Below are positions 17,899 to 25,846 of a stretch of DNA of 56,047 nucleotides, piece after piece (within the stretch, counting starts at the first letter, position 1; each line of letters begins with the position of its first letter). This DNA is from a virus. Both the position numbers and the translations under genes were made by a program. The notes beneath the pieces are model-generated. The model searched no databases, had not been told where the DNA came from, and saw only the letters and a program-made list of their open reading frames with translations. Location: positions 1 to 56,047 of the IMG/VR virus record IMGVR_UViG_3300032342_000007, one strand, 5' to 3'.

Positions 17899-18759
17899 TC
17901 AAGTCTCCGCGAAGCACTTCTTGACGACCGAGCACTTGTTCGCGCGCGTGCAGGAGTCAGTCGCGCAAACTCTCTCCGGAAGCAAGCCCGAGCGAGTTCC
18001 ATTCGGAATGCTCGTCAGCATGGCCTTGAGATTCACGATGGTCTCTTCGTCGTACTCGACGAAGTGCTCGGCGATGGCTTTGTCCACGCCGTGCTCGCCC
18101 TTGGCCCAGTAGAAGATGATCGACCACTTCAGGCCGCTCAGCCACATGTACGCTTGCGCCTGAATGACGTGCCCGTAGTGGGGGGCCTGCTTCACCTCCC
18201 ACGCGTTCCTGCCGCCGATGGACTTCGCTTCGAGGATGCCCATTCCCGGCAAGCCGGGGAGCACCAAGAATCCGTCGGGGTGTCCCGTCAGACGGAACTC
18301 GTCGTTGACGAAGCTCGCTTCGACGTATTGGAAGGCTTGGTCCCCTCGGCCCTTGCTGACGTTCCCGCACTTCGAGCAGGTCTCTGGGCGAAGAATGACC
18401 TTCTCGGACACGAGGAAGCCCTTCTCGACACCACCGTGCGCGAAGCCGCACCCGAGGCACTTCCACTGCCCGTACAGCACGCCCAGCTCAGGCAGCGCGT
18501 GATTCTGGAGGCCCCAGTGAAGAGAGGTGCCGTGCAGGAAGGTCAGCAGCGTGTCGCCGTTGAGAGTTTCCTTGCGCGTCACCTGATGCTTGGCGCAGAG
18601 CACCTCTTCGCGTGCGCACAGACCCGAAAGTGACGAAATCCGAACGTAGTCGTCGAGCTTCGGCGGATCTTGAATCGACGGTCGCTTCCACTCACGAGCG
18701 AAGAGCTGCTTCAGAGACCCCGAAGCGCGTGTCGCCGTTACCAGTTCTCCGAGCCCCAT
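17899..18759 (-). CDS. Cas4/RecB-type PD-(D/E)XK exonuclease with Fe-S cysteines
   Basis: 286 residues. The nuclease core shows GHPD (D162), E177-A-K179 (ILEAKS) and Q200-x3-Y204 (QAQAY), the RecB/Cas4 motifs. A likely 4Fe-4S site is formed by an N-terminal cysteine (C48 or C55) with C265/C270/C276/C282. An additional zinc ribbon, CLGC with CSKC (101-131), is inserted before the catalytic part. Such phage enzymes resect DNA ends in recombination. It heads the RuvC/SSB set and has AGAGG before its ATG. Confidence 0.8.
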   Translation of the reverse strand: MGLGELVTATRASGSLKQLFAREWKRPSIQDPPKLDDYVRISSLSGLCAREEVLCAKHQVTRKETLNGDTLLTFLHGTSLHWGLQNHALPELGVLYGQWKCLGCGFAHGGVEKGFLVSEKVILRPETCSKCGNVSKGRGDQAFQYVEASFVNDEFRLTGHPDGFLVLPGLPGMGILEAKSIGGRNAWEVKQAPHYGHVIQAQAYMWLSGLKWSIIFYWAKGEHGVDKAIAEHFVEYDEETIVNLKAMLTSIPNGTRSGLLPERVCATDSCTRANKCSVVKKCFAET

Positions 18760-18841
18760 CCGTGCCTCTTGTCCAGCGTCCGAGTTCGATCTTCACTTCA
18801 TCCGTGCGGCTCTATGCCACAAGTTTTCCAACCCTACCAGC
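18760..18841 (-). other. 82-base intergenic gap before the Cas4-like nuclease
   Basis: Contains a possible -10 (CATAGAGC) but no convincing -35 at 16-18 bases and no terminator. Possibly a weak promoter. Confidence 0.3.
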
Positions 18842-19234
18842 TCAGTTGCTCTCGATTTCCCGAAGCAAAATCTCAGCGGGCTCGCAGTGGCAATCCTCTG
18901 CCGACCGCTTGTGCTGCGAGAGCGCTGCACGCTTGCCTTCGGTGTACGCCACGCGAAGCAGCTTCAGCGCCTCATCACGCGGCACGCCGAAGATGCGCGC
19001 CACGCCGTCCACTCGGCCCAGCTCACGCGCGAGACTGATGAACAGGTGCTGAAGCCCTTCCAGCGTCGAGTCCGAGTCATCGTCCCGACCGCTCCAGAAG
19101 TCCGAGACGAGGTGCTGAAGGCGCTCCTCGAACGGCGGCGGTTCCGAACAGACGCAGGTCGGCTCCAAGGTAGGTGAAGGTGTGGGTGCGGGGGGTGCTG
19201 GTGTTGGAGCCGGGGCTGACCGAGCGGCGCTCAT
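18842..19234 (-). CDS. Hypothetical protein, 130 aa
   Basis: An N-terminal Ala/Pro/Thr-rich disordered stretch is followed by a helical part: EERLQHLVSDFWSGRDDD, then ELGRVDGVARIFGVPRDEALKLLRVAYTEGKR, which resembles a helix-turn-helix-like region. C-terminal CHC residues are present. ATGA overlap with the upstream small gene. Function unknown. Confidence 0.6.
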   Translation of the reverse strand: MSAARSAPAPTPAPPAPTPSPTLEPTCVCSEPPPFEERLQHLVSDFWSGRDDDSDSTLEGLQHLFISLARELGRVDGVARIFGVPRDEALKLLRVAYTEGKRAALSQHKRSAEDCHCEPAEILLREIESN

Positions 19235-19425
19235 ACCCGGTCCTCGGGCCGCGCGTTGGCGGCTCGGTGTCGGAGTAGGGAGTCGCCGCGAACGTGCCAC
19301 CAGACGCCCTCCAGAGCCTTCAGGTACAGCGGATCGCCCTCGTAGGCGCGGGTCCGCCAGTACAGCCACCGCACCGCGCTCAAGGCGAAGGCTCGCAGGC
19401 TTTTGACGACCGGTCTACTTTCCAT
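19231..19425 (-). CDS. Hypothetical protein, 64 aa
   Basis: Small, basic and Trp/Arg-rich, with ALSAVRWLYWRTRAYEGDPL and a WWHVRGD segment. ATG with GGGGGC upstream; it overlaps the end of the nuclease gene by 11 bases and the next gene by ATGA. No domain recognised. Confidence 0.55.
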   Translation of the reverse strand: MESRPVVKSLRAFALSAVRWLYWRTRAYEGDPLYLKALEGVWWHVRGDSLLRHRAANARPEDRV

Positions 19426-19942
19426 GACTTGCCCCCTTTTTCAGGCGCTCGAACACTGCCTTGGAGATGACCACCAAGTCGAGCGGTGTTTGCCCCGGAC
19501 GGAAGGGGGTCTCGAAGGTGAGGATGACGGCGGGCTCAGTTCCGGCCGCCGCCGCACCGTGGGCAACCTTCACCCACCACTCCTTTTTGAACGAGATGGA
19601 CGCGTTGTCCGTGCGCTTGTGCTCGTAGTGAAAGTCCTTCGACCCGATGTCGCCGTCGAGAGTGATGTTCTCGAAGCCCGGCTTGTGCAGCTCGCCCCGA
19701 AACGAGATGTCGGACACCTTGAGCGTCTTCGAGTACCGCGACCGGAGTTTACCTCCGGAGTTGGGGAGCCGCCGCCCGCCCAGCTCCTTCGCCAGCCGCA
19801 ACTCGTGCTTCTTCGACCGCGCGTAGCGGTCGTGGTTGTCGTCGAGGTACTTGAGCGTCCGGCCCTTCGGGGCCTCGTCGTTCTTTACGTCAAGGTGCTT
19901 GAGCCGCAACCCTTTCGGCTTCTCGTCGTCATCGTCGCTCAT
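19415..19942 (-). CDS. PD-(D/E)XK nuclease, Holliday-resolvase/VRR-like
   Basis: 175 residues. After an acidic/basic tail, E47 (KKHELRLAKELGG), GD98-I, E107-x-K109 (HYEHKR) and K119/K120 in FKKEWWVKV fit the restriction-endonuclease fold seen in small Holliday-junction resolvases and VRR-NUC-type phage nucleases. Strands VILTFE and LDLVVISK complete the core. Family placement is by motif order only. It would give the phage a second junction or structure-specific nuclease next to RuvC. ATGA overlap with the preceding gene. Confidence 0.6.
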   Translation of the reverse strand: MSDDDDEKPKGLRLKHLDVKNDEAPKGRTLKYLDDNHDRYARSKKHELRLAKELGGRRLPNSGGKLRSRYSKTLKVSDISFRGELHKPGFENITLDGDIGSKDFHYEHKRTDNASISFKKEWWVKVAHGAAAAGTEPAVILTFETPFRPGQTPLDLVVISKAVFERLKKGASHGK

Positions 19943-20277
19943 GGAGCCTCAGGGACTGGCTCTGGCTTCGACGTGTTCGCGGTCAGCTCGACAACACACT
20001 GGAAAACGTACTCCCGGTCCTCTTCAGGAGACCACAGGCGTAGGCGCTCGCCCAGAGCGAGAGTGCCTGTCAGGTCGCGCTCGTCGCCGTTGTCGAACCG
20101 CAACAGGTACTCAAAGCCCTTCTCGGTGGCAGAGATCTTCAGCACCTGCCCAGAGACGGGAACACCTTGCCACTTACCGAGGAACATCCCCTTCACAGGG
20201 AGCTTCGCCTCCGGAGGCGCAATCCAGACGGTGAGGTCATCGCCGTCCTCTCGGCACACCAGTCCGTAGTGCTTCAT
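19939..20277 (-). CDS. Hypothetical beta-rich protein, 112 aa
   Basis: Mainly beta strands (GLVCREDGDDLTVWIAPP, GQVLKISATEKGFEYLLRF), suggesting an OB- or SH3-like barrel. AGGAG precedes the ATG; it overlaps the nuclease gene by ATGA. Function unknown. Confidence 0.65.
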   Translation of the reverse strand: MKHYGLVCREDGDDLTVWIAPPEAKLPVKGMFLGKWQGVPVSGQVLKISATEKGFEYLLRFDNGDERDLTGTLALGERLRLWSPEEDREYVFQCVVELTANTSKPEPVPEAP

Positions 20278-20285
20278 GCTGACTC

Positions 20286-20537
20286 CTATCCGTTGAACTT
20301 CTCGATCTTCACCACCATCGCGCTGAGTCTTTCTGCCATGCGCTTGCGCATCGCCACCAACACCACGCCGTACTCGCTCGCCGACTCCGTCTTCGAGAAA
20401 TCCTTCGTCATTGTGACCATGCCTTTGAGAATGTAGTCCTCCATCTCGTTGGCGATCTCGTTCGCGATGTTCTCCCCGATTTTCTGACGAGCATCGTCCG
20501 GAAGAACTTTGATCAACTGGTTGGCCATCGAGTTCAT
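20286..20537 (-). CDS. Hypothetical helical protein, 83 aa
   Basis: Helical throughout (DDARQKIGENIANEIANEM, then VVLVAMRKRMAERLSAMVVKIEKF). GGAGAA lies before the ATG, which overlaps the stop of a zinc-ribbon reading frame (ATGA). Function unknown. Confidence 0.65.
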   Translation of the reverse strand: MNSMANQLIKVLPDDARQKIGENIANEIANEMEDYILKGMVTMTKDFSKTESASEYGVVLVAMRKRMAERLSAMVVKIEKFNG

Positions 20538-20701
20538 AGGTTCTCCAAGGTTGACTGCTCGAACGGATCTGACGAGCCACGAGTGTGCCCCGCCGGGCAC
20601 CGCCACACCCACTGCATCGGGAACGACAACAAGTGCTCCGGGTCCAGCTCCGCCTGCGCCGGAAGACCGCAAACGGCGCAAGGCGAAGCTTCGGGGGCTA
20701 C
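20534..20701 (-). CDS. Small zinc-ribbon frame lacking a normal start codon
   Basis: A frame of about 55 codons directly after RecA encodes CAVC and, later, CPAGH, a probable zinc ribbon, and its stop overlaps the next gene's ATG (ATGA) as real genes do here. No ATG, GTG or TTG occurs near its beginning. The codon that overlaps the RecA stop in the usual coupled position is GTA (gcGTAGcc), with GAGG just upstream. The nearest upstream in-frame start is a TTG at 20884, deep inside recA. It may use a non-standard start, be a decayed gene, or carry a sequence error. Confidence 0.4.
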   Translation of the reverse strand, partial: VAPEASPCAVCGLPAQAELDPEHLLSFPMQWVWRCPAGHTRGSSDPFEQSTLENL

Positions 20702-22212
20702 GCTACCTCGGTCGCCGGGGTCTCCACTGCCTCTTCCGGGACCGGTTGCAGCCCGAGGTCCTGCACCGGCTCGTTGATGAGCTTCAGGATGGTCTGCTTG
20801 ACCAGCCGGTAGAAGTCCGGGTCGAGCCTCATCCGCTTGTCGATGAGACCCTTCGAGTCGTAGCGGCCTCCGAGGCAGGTCCAATGCGAGCTTTCCTTGG
20901 TGATGATTCCGAGAGCCTGTGCTTCCGCCATCACGGCGTCTTCGTCAAGCACGTCACCCGTCTGCTTGGTGGTGCCGTCCACCATCGCCATCTTGAAGGA
21001 GTCGGTGCGCTTGGCCCCTCCCGCCTTGCTCTTCTCGATGTGGAAAGGGAACTCCACCTCGATGGGAATCGGGTGGTCCTCGTCGGTCTTGTCGAATTCC
21101 CAGACGCCGGGCTTCATCTTCATCTCGACCGAAGCCGCAAAACCGGGAGCCATGCCGCCCGGCTGGACCTCGGGGTTGCCGAACATCACACCGATTTTCA
21201 TGCGGATCTGGTTCGTCAGGAAGACTGTCGGACGACGCTCGCTGTGGAGCCCAGCCATGTTGAGTCCCGAGACGAACTTGCGAACGCCTCTGTTGACGAT
21301 CTTGGCGTTCCCTCCCATCGTCTCCTTCTCAGTGGACTCCTCGATTTCCTTCGCGGGCGTAAGGAACGCGATGGAGTCGAGCGCGATGACATCGCAGTCT
21401 CCGGAACGAACCAGCGCATCACCGATGTCGAGGGACTGCTCAGCGTACTCCGGCACCGACAGCAGGAGCTTGTCGAGGTCGATGCCGTGCCGCAGCGCCC
21501 ACTTCTTGTCGAACGTGCCTTCCACGTCGATGAAGGCGCAGACCGCCTCGCGGTACTTCCGACAGCCGCACGTCGGTTTGATTTCTTCACCGAGAATCGG
21601 CACTCGAATCGTCGCGTGCTCGTCCTCAGGGTCGGGCTGCGTCTCGACGCGAAGCAGCTCCTTCCACTTGTCCCCGTGCGCGTACCAGCGCGCGACCGGC
21701 GCGGAGACCCACTCCTTCTTGGTCTTCTTTTCCGTCAGCGCGACCGCGTCCTCCGCCTTGACCTTCTTGCCCCGCTTCTTCGAGGCGATGACGGTGACCT
21801 CCCCCGTCGTCTCGTCGATGACTTCCGCGTCCTCGACTTCCACCTCGACGAGCTTGGCCCAATGCACGTACTCCCAACAGTTGGAGCACTGGTGCTGGGC
21901 TTCAGCGATGGTCTTGAACAGGAGCGTGGTCTTGCAGGACGACTTCATCCCGAAGATGACGTTGACGCGGCCCTGCGGCCAGCCGCCGCAGAGCGCCTTG
22001 TCCACCTGAAACACCCCGGAAGGGATGCGGAAGGCTTTGGCCACGCGCGCATCGGAGGCGCTGGTGAGGATGAGGTCGCCGTGCTTCTTCTTCAGCTTCT
22101 GAAAAAGCTCGGACGCCAACAGGTGCTGAATTCGCACCGGGTTGCGCTTCGCCGGAGTTTTCTTCTCGTCCTTCGGCTTCTCGTCCTTCTCGTCCTTGCT
22201 TTTTCGGGCCAT
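20698..22212 (-). CDS. recA/uvsX-like: RecA-type recombinase with zinc-ribbon insert and Cys P-loop
   Basis: 504 residues; strand-exchange ATPase. The P-loop is GMKSSCKTT (88-96), where the glycine before the catalytic lysine is C93. The catalytic glutamate lies in FIDVEG (E231), Walker B in VIALDS (275-280), and the L2/DNA-binding region NQIRMKIGVMFGNPE is almost identical to RecA. About 110 residues are inserted after the P-loop helix (109-224); the insert is Lys/Glu-rich and flanked by CSNC (109-112) and CGC (215-217), suggesting a zinc ribbon. The ATG with GAGGGA upstream is preferred to an earlier in-frame start that would overlap the upstream gene. Length exceeds ordinary RecA (about 350) because of the insert and extended ends. 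Confidence 0.9.
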   Translation of the reverse strand: MARKSKDEKDEKPKDEKKTPAKRNPVRIQHLLASELFQKLKKKHGDLILTSASDARVAKAFRIPSGVFQVDKALCGGWPQGRVNVIFGMKSSCKTTLLFKTIAEAQHQCSNCWEYVHWAKLVEVEVEDAEVIDETTGEVTVIASKKRGKKVKAEDAVALTEKKTKKEWVSAPVARWYAHGDKWKELLRVETQPDPEDEHATIRVPILGEEIKPTCGCRKYREAVCAFIDVEGTFDKKWALRHGIDLDKLLLSVPEYAEQSLDIGDALVRSGDCDVIALDSIAFLTPAKEIEESTEKETMGGNAKIVNRGVRKFVSGLNMAGLHSERRPTVFLTNQIRMKIGVMFGNPEVQPGGMAPGFAASVEMKMKPGVWEFDKTDEDHPIPIEVEFPFHIEKSKAGGAKRTDSFKMAMVDGTTKQTGDVLDEDAVMAEAQALGIITKESSHWTCLGGRYDSKGLIDKRMRLDPDFYRLVKQTILKLINEPVQDLGLQPVPEEAVETPATEVA

Positions 22213-22219
22213 TGTTCCC

Positions 22220-22645
22220 TCAGTACGGCGTGTTGGCCTTGCTCGCGGTCGCGGCTGCGCGAACGTCAGCGGACTCGGCTTTGACCTTCTGCTCAACGAA
22301 GTCCTTCGCGTACTGGAAGCAATCGTCGATCTCTTCCTTGTAGCAAGGGACCGTCAAGCCGATGTGGACACGCACCGACTCGAAGTTGCCGATGTTGATG
22401 GTGAGCCCCACCTCGGCATTCACTGTGGCGGGCTGCGTGACGTAGCGGTGGATCGCCAACGTCGCGTCCTCCTTCGTTTCCTGCGGTCCGGTCGGAATCC
22501 CGTGAGACAGATGCTGCCGGGTCACCAGCACGGTCGTGGGTACTTCCTTCGAGCTTTTCTCAGCAAGGAGCCGCTGCTCCCAGACCGACTCAGCCTTCGC
22601 GAGAATCATCAACACCTGCGCCAGCGCTTCTTCTGTCGTTGCCAT
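22220..22645 (-). CDS. Conserved-looking phage protein beside recA, 141 aa
   Basis: Helical N-terminus, then a beta part with LTINIGNFESVRVHIGLTVP and CYKEEIDDCF, and a helical C-terminus. The NIGNFESVRV type of strand pattern is familiar from small phage proteins of unknown role, but I cannot name the family. GAGGAA lies upstream of the ATG; recA starts eight bases after its stop, so the two are probably co-expressed. Confidence 0.65.
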   Translation of the reverse strand: MATTEEALAQVLMILAKAESVWEQRLLAEKSSKEVPTTVLVTRQHLSHGIPTGPQETKEDATLAIHRYVTQPATVNAEVGLTINIGNFESVRVHIGLTVPCYKEEIDDCFQYAKDFVEQKVKAESADVRAAATASKANTPY

Positions 22646-22681
22646 CGTCCGTTCCTCGTTCTTGGTGTCCGAAAATCAGGT

Positions 22682-23560
22682 CTACTCGGCGTCCGTTGCG
22701 ACCAGTGCCGCTTGCATCACACCCGTCTTCTGCCAGCCCGCCGCCACTTCCGCCTTGAAGGAGTCCCACGCGGGGCGACCGCGAATGAGTCCCGGCCGCG
22801 AAGCAAACGCCTTCTCGACGACCGCGATCATCTTCACCGTGTACAACCGACGGCCCGGACGTTCTTCGCCCTCAGCCGTGGTGAACTGGCTGCGCAGCGG
22901 CGTCTTGGGTAGATCGCCCCGACGCTCCAAGTGCTCAAGCGTCACCACGGTGCGTCCGACCGCCTCTGCCAGCACGCCCACCGTGTACAGCGTCTCGGTC
23001 TTCTTCTTCCCGTTCTTGTAGAGCACCTCGCGCTCGTGGCCGACCGTCGAGTTGCGCACACGAACAATCGACGTATCGCGCTCGTCACGCTTCTCGATCT
23101 TCCCGGTCTTCGTCAGAATGTCGCGGATGTGTTCCACGTCTTCGTGCGAGTAGAGCCGGTCCTTGCCCTCGCGCCCCTCCGCATTCGACGGCGGAGGAAT
23201 GGTTCCGTTGCGCTCCCAGAGCCGAATCGCCTGAACAGAAACCCCCAGCCTCCGAGCAATCCGGCCGATGGAGAAGAGCGTGACTTTCCGCCCGTCGATC
23301 TCCACCTCCACCTGCTTCCAGCGAGCACTGACCCGAGTGCGCTTCGCCGAGGACTCCACCTTCTGTTCCGAAAGCCGCGCCTTGCGCGTAGCAGCTCGCG
23401 ACTTGCGGTTGCGTTCGAGCACCAGCGCGCGGTACTTCGGGTCGCTGTCGTACCGCCCGCGACGTTGCTTGTTCCACTCGGTCGAGTTGTCCTCGTACCA
23501 TTCCTTGAACTTCCGAGCTTCGTCGGCAGCCTTCGCTTCTTCAGTCTTGGTTTCGCTCAT
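22682..23560 (-). CDS. MerR-like regulator with two winged-helix domains
   Basis: 292 residues. A basic Arg/Lys-rich N-terminus (1-85) precedes a MerR-type helix-turn-helix (FSIGRIARRLGVSVQAIRLW, about 95-115) with its wing RLYSHEDVEHIRDIL. A second, more divergent copy follows (LYTVGVLAEAVGRTVVTLEHL, wing RRLYTVKMI). No obvious effector-binding cysteines are present. It has its own strong promoter with a palindrome over the -10 region, suggesting autoregulation and possibly control of the recA-to-ParB genes downstream. Confidence 0.8.
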   Translation of the reverse strand: MSETKTEEAKAADEARKFKEWYEDNSTEWNKQRRGRYDSDPKYRALVLERNRKSRAATRKARLSEQKVESSAKRTRVSARWKQVEVEIDGRKVTLFSIGRIARRLGVSVQAIRLWERNGTIPPPSNAEGREGKDRLYSHEDVEHIRDILTKTGKIEKRDERDTSIVRVRNSTVGHEREVLYKNGKKKTETLYTVGVLAEAVGRTVVTLEHLERRGDLPKTPLRSQFTTAEGEERPGRRLYTVKMIAVVEKAFASRPGLIRGRPAWDSFKAEVAAGWQKTGVMQAALVATDAE

Positions 23561-23572
23561 TTGGACATCCTT

Positions 23573-23587
23573 CTACGCAAAGCGTAG
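23573..23587. promoter_or_regulatory. Candidate operator CTACGC-AAA-GCGTAG
   Basis: A perfect 6-bp inverted repeat with a 3-base centre overlaps the -10 box and predicted transcription start of the MerR-like gene. MerR proteins are dimers that bind dyads within promoters, so self-binding is a natural hypothesis. Confidence 0.5.
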
Positions 23588-23609
23588 CAAGTGCTGAAGA
23601 AGTTGTCAA
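23581..23609 (-). promoter_or_regulatory. Strong sigma70-like promoter of the MerR-like gene
   Basis: TTGACA (consensus -35), 17-base spacer, TACGCT (-10). It reads leftward into the regulator 20 bases later; AAGGAT lies before the ATG. Confidence 0.75.
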
Positions 23610-23612
23610 CGC

Positions 23613-24968
23613 TCATGCCACCCACCCCATCTTGGCGTAGAAGCGGTCGCGGTGACCGCCCATCTTCACGCACAGGTTCACCTTCTCATCGCGGAAGTCC
23701 ACGATGACTGGGTCCTTCTTGCCCTCAAACGGACGGAGTATCCGCCCAGACGCCTGCTCGACATCTCCCATCGGAACGGTGAAAAATGCGGTGTCGAGCG
23801 CGGGGATGTCGAGACCCTCGGAAGCGAACTGGGTCGTGGCGAAGATGACCTGCGCCTTGGCGGCCTCGTCAAGCGCGTCCTCGCCCATGCCACCGACGTA
23901 ATAGCCAACGGTCGGAGCGGGGCCAGCCTCGTCTTTCCACTGCACGCGAAGCTCGGCCTCAAGGTCGGAGAGGTGCTTCAGGCGCTCTGAGAGCACCAAA
24001 AGCTTGCGCCCGGCAACAATCGCCAGCACGAGCTGCTCGACCACGACCTTGTTTCGCGCCTTGTTCATGCACATGAACTTCAACAACAGATTCTTCGACA
24101 CCAAATTGGGGTTGAGAGAGGCGGTCTGTACGAGGTTGAAGTTGGTCCACACCTTGCGGACCTTGGGCTTCATCCGCTGCTCGGTGGAAGCGTAGAGGAT
24201 GGGACCGATGTGGAAGTTGAAGACGTTGTCAGCGCCGTCCTTGCGCCGGGGCGTGGCAGAAACCCCCAAGCGCCAACGCGCCTTGAACATCGGCGGAACC
24301 GCGCTCCACGTCTCAGCTCCGATGCGATGAACTTCGTCCGTGATGACCAACCCCGGCCACTCCTTGAAGAGGGGGCCGTAGTCTCGTCCTGCGATGGAAT
24401 GCACCATCGCGATGGCGATGTGCTTGCCCTGAAAGCTGCACTCGTCTTGTTGAATGAGACCGACTTTGGCGTCGGGAAGAAACTGGGCGATGCGTTCCTT
24501 CCACTGGTTGAGCAGGAACTCTTTGTGAACCACGACCAGCGTCGGAACGCCCAACTCGGCGATGAGACCGCACGACCACGTCGTCTTGCCCCACCCCGTC
24601 ACAGCGCGCACGACCCCGCCCAGCGACCCTGTGCGAAATTGCGCAGCAACCGTCTTCAGGGCGATCTGTTGGTCCGGTCGGAGGACACCGTTGAACTTCA
24701 GCGGTCCGGGCCACATGTCGGCACGGCCGTCCGACAGGTCCATCTCGATCTCGTGATGCGCTCGCTTGTTCGAGAGGAAATACTGGCGAGGGATGCCGAT
24801 GAGACCGGGTTCCTTGTCGTTGAACAGGTAGACAGGGCCGGGCGGGTCACCGGGGTGGTCACCCACCTTCTTTGGGTAGATGGTCAGCTTCGCCTTGAGC
24901 CCGGCGAGCTGCATCTCCGTCAGGTCAGCGCGCGGTAGCCACGCCCAACCGGCGACACGAACTTTCAC
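23613..24968 (-). CDS. Superfamily 2 DNA helicase (DEVH)
   Basis: 451 residues. Motif I is AVTGWGKTT (122-130), motif II ITDEVH (D211-H214), motif III SATPRR (237-242), motif V ATTQFASEGLDIP, and motif VI QASGRILRP. The arrangement resembles the RAD25/UvsW group of phage helicases that remodel recombination and origin structures. The N-terminal 90 residues are a separate small domain. The start overlaps the following zinc protein stop by ATGA. All catalytic motifs look intact. Confidence 0.92.
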   Translation of the reverse strand: MKVRVAGWAWLPRADLTEMQLAGLKAKLTIYPKKVGDHPGDPPGPVYLFNDKEPGLIGIPRQYFLSNKRAHHEIEMDLSDGRADMWPGPLKFNGVLRPDQQIALKTVAAQFRTGSLGGVVRAVTGWGKTTWSCGLIAELGVPTLVVVHKEFLLNQWKERIAQFLPDAKVGLIQQDECSFQGKHIAIAMVHSIAGRDYGPLFKEWPGLVITDEVHRIGAETWSAVPPMFKARWRLGVSATPRRKDGADNVFNFHIGPILYASTEQRMKPKVRKVWTNFNLVQTASLNPNLVSKNLLLKFMCMNKARNKVVVEQLVLAIVAGRKLLVLSERLKHLSDLEAELRVQWKDEAGPAPTVGYYVGGMGEDALDEAAKAQVIFATTQFASEGLDIPALDTAFFTVPMGDVEQASGRILRPFEGKKDPVIVDFRDEKVNLCVKMGGHRDRFYAKMGWVA

Positions 24969-25543
24969 TTGGGTGTCCCGTTCGGCGTCGGAGTCCGAGG
25001 CTGCAACAATTCGTTCGTGGTGAGTAGGTCACCGGGAATTGGACCACTGTGGTCAGGAAGCGCAGGCTCCACCTTCGCTGCCAGCTTGAGGGTGCAGGCG
25101 GTACAGGTGCTCATCGCCTTCTCGATGTCGCTGGCCAGCACGGTGTGAACGTCTCCTGCCGCGCAGACAAGGCACGTCGGAACCGCCGGGCCGCGCCCGC
25201 AGGCGTCACAGGGAAGGTCTGCCGGAGACACAGGTCGAAGCTGCACAACCTTCTGCGCCTCACGAACCTGCTCGTCACGCCGCAGTCCTTCGAGAGCGAA
25301 CACCAGAATCTCTTTGTAGGGGGAGTCTCCGCTCGCGCCTTGGCTGACCTTCACCATCTGGTCCCAGATGCGAGAGAGGAACAACGCGTCGTCCACCTGC
25401 TCGGGCGTGATGCCCTTCGGGAACAGAAGCCGAAACGCCCCGCCCGCGCGCGCGAACGTGTCGCCGTGGTTGCGATGCCGCTTCTCGACGAAGAGCCCAG
25501 CCTCACGTCCCAACTGCTCGAATTTGCCTTCGTCCGTTTTCAT
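24965..25543 (-). CDS. Protein with a DUF1599/nucleotide-modification-associated-like domain
   Basis: 192 residues. The N-terminal part (about 20-95) carries HGDTFARAGGAFRLLFPKGI, then DDALFLSRIWDQMVKV and GDSPYKEILVFALEGL, a pattern like the small phage domain found near nucleotide-modification enzymes (DUF1599 type). A second part has four CxxC-type cysteine pairs (CDAC, CLVC, CTAC) typical of a zinc-binding module. The enzymatic role of the family is unclear. Overlaps its neighbours by ATGA on both sides. Confidence 0.55.
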   Translation of the reverse strand: MKTDEGKFEQLGREAGLFVEKRHRNHGDTFARAGGAFRLLFPKGITPEQVDDALFLSRIWDQMVKVSQGASGDSPYKEILVFALEGLRRDEQVREAQKVVQLRPVSPADLPCDACGRGPAVPTCLVCAAGDVHTVLASDIEKAMSTCTACTLKLAAKVEPALPDHSGPIPGDLLTTNELLQPRTPTPNGTPK

Positions 25544-25755
25544 CGAAAGAGCCCCATCACGTTCGGTCGTGCTTCGTTGCTTCGTTGATCTTCAGCCTCC
25601 GCACACACCGCCTCGAACCACGTCGGAGGCGGAACATCGAGCGCGGTCGCTGACTGCCATCGCAGCTCGATTTTTCGCTGCTTGCCACCGGTCTCTTCGA
25701 CAACCGCCACCACGCGGCTCTGCCCGAGGTACAGCGTGGCGAAAATGAGCTTCAT
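25540..25755 (-). CDS. Hypothetical protein, 71 aa
   Basis: Beta-rich N-terminus (MKLIFATLYLGQSRVVAVVEE) and a WFEAVCAEAEDQ helix. GGAG precedes the ATG. A 14-bp palindrome sits 15 bases upstream. No domain recognised. Confidence 0.65.
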   Translation of the reverse strand: MKLIFATLYLGQSRVVAVVEETGGKQRKIELRWQSATALDVPPPTWFEAVCAEAEDQRSNEARPNVMGLFR

Positions 25756-25769
25756 TGGTGGCTCCTCAA

Positions 25770-25783
25770 GGACCGTGTGGTCC
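25770..25783. repeat. 14-bp palindrome ggaccgtgtggtcc
   Basis: Inverted repeat (GGACC and GGTCC arms around GTGT) in the 91-base gap after the large SSB gene, directly before the ribosome-binding site of the 71-residue protein. Similar to 2478-2491 and identical to 50771-50784. Confidence 0.4.
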
Positions 25784-25846
25784 CGTCCGAACGAGGACCG
25801 CGCAGGCGTACCCGCGCGGCCCCCGAAAACTCGGTTCAGCTTCGAC

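Noticed and set aside
20509-22284. Rightward frame of 591 codons opposite recA
   Set aside because: Shadow of recA; composition is Leu/Arg/His/Asp-rich without motifs. The same applies to long rightward frames at 11044-12837, 25682-27505 and 28440-30041.
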